A DNA stretch of 64,000 bases from Patiria pectinifera (lineage: Eukaryota; Echinodermata; Asteroidea; Valvatida; Asterinidae). Shown here in pieces: positions 12,046-21,600 of this stretch (positions are counted from its first letter, which is position 1; each line of letters begins with the position of its first letter). A program made the translations under genes and the position numbers. The notes beneath the pieces were generated by a model. It was not told the origin of the DNA and did no database searches. It worked only from the letters and a program-made list of their open reading frames with translations. The DNA lies in contig CM057130.1 in the NCBI GenBank assembly GCA_029964075.1, positions 7,254,001 through 7,318,000 of the forward strand, in the 5' to 3' direction.

Positions 12046-12051
12046 TTTATT
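12046..12051 (-). terminator. candidate poly(A) signal AATAAA
   Basis: TTTATT on the plus strand reads AATAAA on the minus strand, about 390 nt after the NCKAP5 stop codon. It lies inside a decayed repeat, and no transcript is available, so this is only the nearest plausible signal. Confidence 0.35.
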
Positions 12052-12441
12052 GCAAGCATGAGTGTTTCTGCTTAGTGAGCTTGATATGATTTCTCCAGCT
12101 GGTATCTTGGTTAATTCCTTCAGGATACATCTTGATTATTCCTTCGGCAGAGTTGACATCACAAGTCATTGGAAGACAATCACAAGACAGTCGCCATCCA
12201 GTCTCAAGCCAAGTCACAAGCTATTAAAGAAACGGTGAGAAAGACATTCCTCTGTCGTTGGTCGCTCCATATTCCATTGGGGAATTGACTTATGGCTCAA
12301 CTTGTGATTAGAGTTTTGATTGGCTTGTGATTGACATTCGGTTGCTTGTGATTGACTAGTGATCAACTTGTGATCGACTCTTAACTGCTTTGCGATTGAC
12401 TTGTGATCCATCTGTGATTGGCTTGATTACAGCGCTGCTCT
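12052..12441 (-). other. NCKAP5: probable 3' UTR of the NCKAP5 homologue
   Basis: Sequence between the TGA at 12442-12444 and the candidate AATAAA. It contains a run of the dispersed TCACAAGTC motif at about 12290-12425, seen on the plus strand as TTGTGATTGACTTGTGATC. The UTR extent is inferred from the poly(A) signal only. Confidence 0.45.
12290..12425 (-). repeat. TCACAAGTC-type degenerate tandem repeat in 3' UTR
   Basis: On the minus strand the motif (A)ATCACAAGTC/T recurs about every 10-20 nt (ATCACAAGTTGATCAC, GTCAATCACAAGC). The same motif builds the larger tract at 29515-29850 and short patches near 13940, 27140-27200 and 38810-38880. Confidence 0.6.
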
Positions 12442-12627
12442 TCAGTCATGTAATGACAGGCTCGGCGTTGACGAGGATTGACTGTAGCTGGAGACGTCGT
12501 CGCTGACCGACAGACTCTCCTCAAGCTGACCAAAGGCCGGCCCCTGGTGGCGCTGCTGGTCATGGCTGTGATTGGACAGGGCCACAACGTTCTCCTCCAA
12601 TGACAACTGCAGGTTGTTGGTATTATT
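12442..12627 (-). CDS. NCKAP5: NCKAP5 exon L, C-terminus and stop
   Basis: The acceptor TGCACAG precedes 12627. Reading phase 0 gives 61 residues beginning NNTNNLQLSLEENVVAL, ending SSSTPSLSLHD, then TGA. The serine-rich tail with ESLSVSDDVSSY resembles the vertebrate NCKAP5L C-terminus, which also ends in a short Ser/Asp-rich stretch. The alternative open frame over the same bases lacks these features and does not fit the splice phase of exon K. Confidence 0.85.
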   Translation of the reverse strand, partial: NNTNNLQLSLEENVVALSNHSHDQQRHQGPAFGQLEESLSVSDDVSSYSQSSSTPSLSLHD

Positions 12628-15600
12628 CTGTGCATGGAGAGAGAAAAAAATGGATGCGGAAGTTGAGATGTGTCATTCACAGGCTCAAAAATTGCCAATC
12701 TGACAATATCTTCATTAGCATTGGTATTCTGAATTACTGTGCACAGAACCCATGATCCTTAAAGGGAAAATACAACATTTGCAAACATCAAAAAATAAAA
12801 CTACCAAATCATTTTGAAATACCTTGCTGGACTGTTAGTGAATGACAGTGTAAAGCATCCTGTAAAATCATGGCACCTGGTATACTGTCATTTTCAAGAA
12901 AAGTGATATTTTTGTATCAATTTCCAACGCTGATCGGCCGATCAGCGTTGGAAAAAACTGGCTTTTTTTCAAATACTGGCCCCAATTGATCATCGCACTT
13001 GTTTGCAATCGATTACACACACTATGAACGGGTACAAGCCAGCTTGACTGGTTCCCTGACCTTACAATTCCCCAATGTGTGTAAACTGCTCTGTTTCTCC
13101 TTCAATGGAGTCAGGGAACCAGACTACAGGAAAATGATTGTTTTTCTTGGTTTTTATAGGATTTTTGAACCCAAAACCTCAAAAAAGTCAGTGTAACTAT
13201 ATTTGCTATATATTTCCAACCCCCCAATTCCATCCATTTCTGAAAATTACAGCAAAAGCAAATGATGTATATTCCCTTTAAGATGCAGTGATTGGAACTG
13301 CAGAAGAATTTCAGCTCTACTTACATTCATCTGAGCCCCCGTTGGTGTGTCCAGCTTCGCCCCTTCTCCTTTCAAGAAGCCAAAACTGGACAGTGCCTCT
13401 TTCTCCTTGTCGCCAAACCGCATGTACAACGCTCGCAGATCCAGCTGCAAGATAGAGACATGGCAGTAGCTGGCCTGAGAACGGACTACGTGACGCTTCC
13501 AACCTGATGCTATTTGGAGACAAGGAAAAGAAAAAAAAAAATTTTTTTTAAAAATGAAGTAACTTATTTTGACAGTTTAAAGGGGCATTACCGCCTGAAA
13601 ACCTTTTAAGAGTCAAAAATTTGACCTAAAATTTGTTCTTGCATGGTTCTTGCAAGAATACACAAAAACGCCTAACTTTTTAAAGCATGGTTGTGTGGAC
13701 ATTTTTACTTTTAAATGCTCTTTCCAATTAACATCATTATGTTTAAATCAAGTTTTGTAGCCCATTTGGGCTCATCCAAGGACGTAAAAGCCAATATGGA
13801 GCTAGATTGATCAACAACTAAGCTGTTGAAATTGGAAAAATGAAGTGTTGTGTTTGAGTCCATAAAAAAAAATCCATCTCAAGTGTCAGGTGATAAACAA
13901 TAATAAAGGAATACTTCAGTCACAGTTCATTTGAACAGCTTGCGACTGGACCAGAGACTCAATGACTTGTGATGGACTCGGGAGAAATTGTGACAACTTG
14001 TGATGGTCTTAACTACAACACTAGAAAAATGTGGCAATGATTTAAAAGTTTCTCATCAGGGACGACTGTGAGAAGATGTATTCAGACTCTTACCTCTGTC
14101 TCCTCCCAGGAGTTTAAGGAACTGTTTCTCATCGGGATGACTGTCAGAGGATGTGTCAAGACTCTCTCTTCCTTCCTCATCATCGTCGTCTGTCTCGCTC
14201 TCAAACAAGGAGTCCAGGAGATTAGCCCTCTCCTTTAAGGAGAAAAAGCAAAATCAAACAGGGGATGACTACATCATTGATGAAGTTGACAACAGTGGTG
14301 AGGGTGGTGACGATAATAAGGTGATAGTGACATGGTGATGATAGTCATAATGATGGTAATGTATTACAGATACGATTAAACGATGAAAGGAATGGAGATT
14401 TCAACATGAGGTTGCATCTTACCTTCTCGCTTAGCTGAGCGGAGTTCTCCCTCGCATCCTCTGATCCTTCATCACATAGTTCCTCAGCATCAAAGTCTTC
14501 CATCATGTCTTCGTTGACCAGCGGCACCTTATACGCCTTCCCCGACTTTCCAGTCTCCTCCTTCCCACCTTCTGTTGATTCTTTCGTCCGTAGGCTCCTC
14601 TCTAAGCTGCCCTTGTTGTTGCTGTTGAGCTGCTGAGACCACGTCTTGGGGGTCAGTTGCTGGCAGTCGGAGTCGCTGCATAGGCGTCCCTGCTCAATGT
14701 CATGAATCAGTTTCTGGTTGGCAGCATCGAGCGGGGGTATTGGGGGGTTCCGACTGGCGTTGGATTGGTCGTTTCTTTCCCAGACATTGTTCACTGTGAG
14801 TTTGACGTGGTCGTCAGCACTTGAGGCCTCAGTTGTGCCAACATCGTTACCCGACTTGTGAGGATGAGAACAATCACTGTCACAGGGTTCCCCGTTGGAA
14901 CACAAGTTGCACTTCTCACAACCCGACCCCTTCACTGGACTTGATCCAGTGTCATCAATGTAAGGCATTTCCACACTGGTAAATCTCGAGTCGACAGGCT
15001 TCTGAGCATTTGTGCTTTCATCAGATTGAGGAGGCGGCCTTCCTCTGCGGATATCGCGTCGCATCCATGCTTGTGGATTAAAACCTCCCACCTCCTCAGT
15101 TTTTGTGTGTGGTTCACTCGGCACGTTGCATGTCATCTGGATTTTATGATCGTCCAGAATTGATTTCTTACTGATGCCCTTTGGAGCCTTCTTCTTGTTA
15201 GGGGTCTCTGATTTCTGACTCTTGAAGCTGTTCCTGATGAGTTTGGGGATGCGACTTCTCCCTTTCGGCTCCCTCTTCTTGACTTGACTGGTGTTGTTGG
15301 AATCCTCCTTCACACAATCTTCAGCTGGTTGCTTCTGTTGTTCGGTCTTTCTGGATGACTGCCCCTTATAAAATTCAAAGTTCTTCTCATTGATAGCTTT
15401 CGGGATTCCTGACAAGGAGCTCTTGCGTCTTGTTTCTTTCGACTTTGACTTCATTTGTTTGGATGCTGGCGATGGCGTTTTTACCGTCTGTTTAGGTGCT
15501 TTTGGACTCTTTGGGTTGCTCTTGGTGGACAGCGAGAGGAATTGTGAAGATTTTGACGGCAGTGAGTTACACTTGGCTCTTGTGCTTGGACTGATCTGTC

Positions 15601-18600
15601 GTTTTGTGATGCCCATTTTGGGAGTCTTCTTCTTGTCCTTCAGGCCCGAGTCCAGACTGATACAGCTCTTGCCAAACTCATCACTGGAGATCTCCGTCAT
15701 GATGCTGGACACAAAGTCCGCCATCAAGGAGTTCTCTCCAAGGCTGCTGTTGTCGCTGCTACCCGAGGTCCTGCTCCGATCACCTCCGCTGCCTTTCCTG
15801 CACACAGGAGCCATGTGTCTCTTCAAGGAGCCATTGGTCTTGGTGGCAGGCGCCGACTTGGAGCTGCAGAGAGTAGCTTTGGAATCCTCCGTTTTGGACT
15901 CTGCGTTCTTGACGGAGCTACTCCTGACTGGTTCCTTTCTGCCGTTGGTCTTGGAGGGTCTATTGAGACTGGTTGGTGGTGAGATCTTGTCGAGAGGGTA
16001 GTTGAGGATCCACTGCTCGCTGGATGTGGAGGAAGTCAGGCTGTCGGGCCTCTCCAAAGATCTTGAAGTGCTTGACAGAGACTCTTGCATCTGCAATCAG
16101 AGAAGACCCATTTGCTTAAAAAAAAAAACTTTGTCCGACACAACTGTATCAACCGATAATATACAGAAAACAAATGCATCCATCACAACACTCTCCAAGA
16201 TCCTCCAAAATCCACTGAGTACGACCCAAACAGTATCATAAACACAAGGCTTGATTTGGGAATCAGGCGGAGTAAGGAGGGTTTTCAGCAAAATTGAGGA
16301 GTTAGGGTCAGTGACACCTGATTAGCTAAATCAGTTGGAGAACAGGGATATGATCCGTGTCTCTAATGTACCTTATAATCAAGACACAATGACTTCATGC
16401 AGAGGTGCCCATTGTCCGATAACGAGTCATCCATTTGTGGTGTTCACACACTCTCTGCATCAGAGTAGTGACACACCCAATGTAAACTTTGACACCATTT
16501 AGCAACATTTCTTACCCGCGTTTTACCGATCGTAATGCACCTATTGAAGACAACTTTAACATATAATGCACGCCATAAACCCTTTGATTATCACATTGTG
16601 ATTTGACGCAGCCCCCGTGTCACAGCTATACAGGACTTAACTGCCAACGACGCACCATTCCCAGGGGGTCATAAGGTTCATCTTGACAGCTGCATGATAA
16701 CATGCAATTGGTTCTTACTTTCTTCTTGTAGTCTTCCACACTCTTCCTGGGGTTCCAGTCAGGTAGCTTCATTGGGGAAGAGTTGCGCGCCTTCCACATC
16801 TCCACAAAGTTGACGTTCTCCTCCTCATCGTCACTGTCCGAGCCACTCCACAGAATCTCACTCTGTAAATGCAAACAAGAACGGTTCACCAGCGCTCACT
16901 GAATACGTGAGCAGTCTAAAATCCACTTATGTGCTCTTATGCATCCTCCCAATTACTAGGCCACAGCCGGCAGTGATGCACCCACCTATGGGTAGAGGAT
17001 TGAGATGCCCCAACACATGTATATGTGTACGTGTTCATCTTTTCAAACCATGGACGAAAAATACCAGAGAACAAAAGAGAACAATATCATCCAAGATTCC
17101 CAGCATACGTCCGCGATTGAGGTCGTGTACAAAACCTATGGGGGTATTTCTAAAAAGAGTACAAACAAAAGAGGGACAATAGGACGTCCACGATTGACGG
17201 TGAACACACGTTTTCGTGATTGTTGGCCACGGCAAAGTAATTCAGGCGAGACTTTACTTGGCTCAGTTTGGAAGTAATTCATATCCTTTGAAAGCTAGTT
17301 TTCTGTGATTGGCCCAAGACGAACTTTAGATATACATAAGCCGCATACCCACGGGCCCCCCAAAAAATCATCCAAAACTGGACGAAAAATACATAAAAAC
17401 ACATTAAACCCGGAGGTTGTGATAACGACAAGGCGGTCTCGCAAGCTAGCAGCTGACGTAAGATGTACGGACAGCCGTAATTGTACACACATATTACATC
17501 GTACATGCACATAAGTATGGACATAATATACGCAGAGGCGTATGGGTTGTAAATGCATGGACAGTACGGTGGTTTGTTTGCCGTGGTTTGTTTGCCGTGG
17601 TTTGTTTGCCGTGGTTTGTTTGCTGTTGTTCTATGCGTGTCCGGGTCTCTCCCGCAAACAAAAAACCATGACCGCCTTGGAAAAGGCTAACAGTGCACAA
17701 GGAAAATGACAAAGAGTATACAGCAATACACACAAATAAAGAAAACAATCTGAAACCTGATTTGTAATAAGTACAAAATAAACAGACCAACAGAGATGGA
17801 CAAACAGACATACCAATGGTGTTGCTGGCTTCTTTGGTGCTGCTCCGTTCCTGATTGGACTCCCCCACTCCACCGAGCCCTCTGATTGGTTGGATTGCAG
17901 CGACTCATACGAGAGACTGTGCTGGCATGCCGGATCACTCACCACCCTCCTCTGACTGTCCAGGTGATGCAATGAAGCTGATTGGTTCCTTCCCGGTTGC
18001 CGTGGCGATGAACCAAGGGTTCCAATGTGGAATGGGCTGTGTCTCTTGCTGGTGTCTGTCTCAGACTTTTCAGCCGTTAGTTTCCCAGGGGCACTCTCCT
18101 CAATGTTGCAGGCTCCCTCTGGGACTGTAACGGCACTGTTTGTTTGCTGACAAGGGGTTGATGTGTAAAGTGTTCTGCTGATCCTAGAGGGTCTAACATT
18201 TGGCACTTCTTGTTCCTTTATGGCATCGGAGCATTGAGTATGGTTCAATTGACTCCGAGCCTTAGGCGTGTTGGCCACGTCTAAAGATGTATTGAATCCA
18301 CGAATTGGTAGCTCATCAATGTTCACAATTGGAGGTTTGGTTCCAGCATCGCTCAGTGGCTTGCAAGCGTGTTCCACATCCATTGGTTGAGTAGTTGCTG
18401 TCATGAAAGATCCCACACGATCGTCACGAGACTTTTTACCAATTTCGTTGATTCCACCATGACTCGGTTTAGGCTTTTTCAAGTTGGTTTGCTGCATTTT
18501 CTCCTCTAGGGCCTTCACACTCACCGAGTCAACTGGCTTTGTTTCACCATCAGTTGCATCTTTGTTGGTGGAAATTATTTGAAGTTCCTCAAGTTTTGAA

Positions 18601-21600
18601 TCCTCGGTATTGTTTTCGTGGCCACACTGTGAGGAATACGCCATGATGACATTCTCAACCTCACCATCACTGTCCTGTTTGTTTTCCTCATCGTGGGATG
18701 GGCAGACCTCTTCCAGTTCACTTGTACTTTTGGACGCTTCGTCAACAACTTGGGACTGTTTGTTGTGCTCTCCTAGATTTGTTTGTGGTTTGTTGTTTAT
18801 TGTGGTTGGAATTTCAGAAGCACTCGGATCTCTGTTATCTGGTTTGGTTCTGTTGTTTTTGATAGCTACCTCAGAGTTCTGCTGATGGAGAGTTGCTGAT
18901 TGTCCCTGTTTGTTGACCTCCTTAGATGGAAGTATGAGCTCAGAGGGTCTACTGGGAACACATTCTCTTGGTTTCTGAGTTCTTATAACATCATTCATGC
19001 CTTGTTCTGAGGCATTGTTTGAGGACACTGTTTTCCTCATCTGCTCGCTGGCTTTGCTCTCATTTCCTGACATTGTCGGTCTCTTGTCCTTCTGCTTTTG
19101 TTGGTTTGTTTCAGGCTTGCGTACGCGAGGGGACATCTTCCGAGCGACGTTTCTCTGGTGAGCTCTTTCAGCCAAGCATTCGTTTGAAGGGCTGGTGGGA
19201 GCGGAGGAGCTGTGACGATGCCTGCTTACTGTTGGACTTGTCAGCTCGATTGGAAAGCTGTTGGGTGGTCTGATACCGCTAGGAGCCACTGAATGGTTAA
19301 CCATTGGCTGATTCTGGTCTCCTCTGGTGACTCTACTGCTGGGTTCTGAGAGGTGCCTATGGGGTCTTGGAAAGGTCAAGTTCCTATGCTTACTTGGAGA
19401 AAGAGGAGAGCGGGACGAGTGATGAACTCCACTACCATGTCGCTGTCGATGGTGAGGCTGTTGGTGATTCCCACTGGCGCTAGCTTGCACCTGGTTATTC
19501 CGACTGCTAATAGGGAGTGAAGAAACCATAGGATGATCACCGTTTGAAATCAAGGGCTTCTGTGGTGGCAAAGTCTTTTCAGTGCACCCTGATTGTTTTA
19601 ACAACACAACCGCGTTCCTGCTGATTCCAGGGGATTGGGGTGAGGATGACAATGACGAGCCATATTTATGAATCTGAGGCGAGTCTTGGAGATTCTGGGA
19701 ATGTTTGGCACCAGTGTTCGGATGATATTTGCCGTCATGAGTCGGTTGCGATGTGCTCCTGTTTGGCTTAGGAGATTTGATCTGAGTAGGTCTGTCATTA
19801 ATGGCATCTCTTCTTGAGGTAACTGCAGAATTACACAAGTTCCTCTGCGCAGAAGGTGATTGAGTAGAGTTCTCCGAATGGCTGCGATAAACATGTGTCT
19901 GCTGTTGTGGAGAACTGCCTCTGTTTTCCTCTGATCGACAACGATCCAATTTTCTGCCAATGTGTGGAGAATGAGGGGATGATTCAGATATCATACCATT
20001 GTTCTGGACATGGTTCAGCTGATTAACGGAGACTTCTGGATTTTTCTGTAACACGTGTGATTTCTCGGATACGACAGAACTGTTCAGTCCCTGGTAATAC
20101 TGCTTAAGTAAGGCCTCAGAAGATTGATCAGCCTGAGTTTCTTGGTAGTGAATCTTGTTGGTGTCCGTGTCCCTCGACGGAGGCCTGTGCTGCTCAGAAT
20201 ACTGCTGCTTTCCTTGATAACTATTCTCCATCCTAAAATTGGGGAAGGGTGTGATGGAAGCCTGTCTCTCCAGCATGGTTTCAATACTCTCGGAGCTTGT
20301 GATTGAGTAGCTGCTGTCTCCGCTTCCACTGGCGAGGGTCGGGCCAGCGTCGTATGCACTCCCTTGCTCCGAGGATGGCACTGTGATGATATGGTCAGGA
20401 GGCCTGCCCGTCTGGGACCGGACTACCTTCTGTTTCGACTGAGGGGAGTGAATCTCCAGGCTTGCTTTGCGTTTCTGTTGCACGCCAGCCTTGGGCTCCA
20501 GTGTCAAGCTCTCAAAGCTCTTGACGCTGCTACTGATGTCCTTCAGCTCCTGGAGAAGACTCTGAGCGTAGTGGAAAGGCGCGTGGACAAAGGGTTTGGT
20601 GTACTGCTCCCCGAGACTGAAACCGTTCCTTCCCGCTTCCCGGTTACATCCAAGACCACTTACTAGTTTCCTCTCAGCCACAGCATTGGCATAACAGTTC
20701 CTGAGGGCCAGAGCTTTAGCCGGGCTGGTGACTAACCCATTAGGAAGATGGTGGACAGGTTTACCCATCTCCCCCAAGTGTCTCTGGGATGCAGGCGACA
20801 GTAAGGAGTGCTCCCAATCCAGATCCTCAAGGCCCATGATCTCGCCAGCGCCATCGCTCATGTCGTTCTCAGCAACGTTGAAACTGATCATGCTGCTCTG
20901 ATGATGGTGTCCGTTGCTTCTAGCCGACAGCTGCCCGTGCCGGTAGTCGGCAAATGCCTGGCAGTTGTGAGCATACATCAGCTGCTCCCTCTGCGGGGAT
21001 AACAAGTCCAAGGTGGCGTCTGTCATAGTCCGGTGAGGTGAGCACAGCCCAAAAGAGTCGACAGGATGGCCTCCGTTGGTGAGGGGATAACCAGAGTCTG
21101 GGGAGGTCTCTTTATACGCGGCATTGATGTGTTCGTGACACTGAGTGACTGGTAACCGGTTCTGAGGGGACCTGGAATGTGGAGACCCATGGGGCTGATA
21201 TAACACAGGCTGTGGAAGAGAAAGTCAAAATAAAAGGGTAACATTAAGCATACTGCAGCTACAAATAAAAGTTCATTATTTTTTGTCTGTTTTAGCTTTA
21301 GTTGAGTTTTAAGTAGTTCAAAATGAATTAGGTACGTCCAAATTTCAATGTTTACAACCTTTTATTTAGGGGCAATAATAAGCGCTTTGAGACCTTTGTA
21401 AAGCCCGGTTTATACTTCATGCGAAAGTGAATGCGAAAGCGAATGCGAAGCGAATTTGACGTCATAAAACATTCGCTGCGAAATTCGCCCCGAGTTGAAA
21501 TATGTTCAACTTTTACGAATTCGCAGCGCGATTACTTGCCACGACGTCACAAATTCGCGTTCGCTTTCGCGCAGAGTATGAACCGGGCTTTATAAAGCGA

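Larger units (their letters stand above)
13510..14093 (-). other. NCKAP5 intron J-K
   Basis: 584 bp and the only phase-1 intron in the gene. Its first ~45 nt are a decayed copy of the end of exon J (14047-14091). From about 13577 it carries a TTAAAGGGGCATT-type MITE fragment, related to 25884-26556. TCACAAGTC-type motifs lie near 13940-14010. Confidence 0.75.
16863..17813 (-). other. NCKAP5 intron G-H
   Basis: 951 bp, phase 0, GTATGT...TTTACAG. The exon G frame stays open for about 180 nt into it, without meaning. It contains an interspersed repeat at 17025-17215, also found at 56131-56330, and a 14 bp GTGGTTTGTTTGCC minisatellite at 17568-17626. Confidence 0.75.

Noticed and set aside
13325..13444. 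Exon K defined by the TCTTGCAG acceptor (120 nt, phase 0)
   Set aside because: It cannot be joined in frame from exon J (phase 1). The upstream CCAAATAG acceptor gives a continuous frame through to exon L.
15390..16001. 203-codon plus-strand frame opposite exon I
   Set aside because: Antisense shadow of the real coding exon; no splice or motif support.
17631..17813. Extension of the giant exon G frame to 17631
   Set aside because: A consensus donor TTG|GTATGT at 17814/17813 precedes it, the composition turns hydrophobic (LVCLFVHLCWSVYFVL), and exon H joins in phase from the donor.
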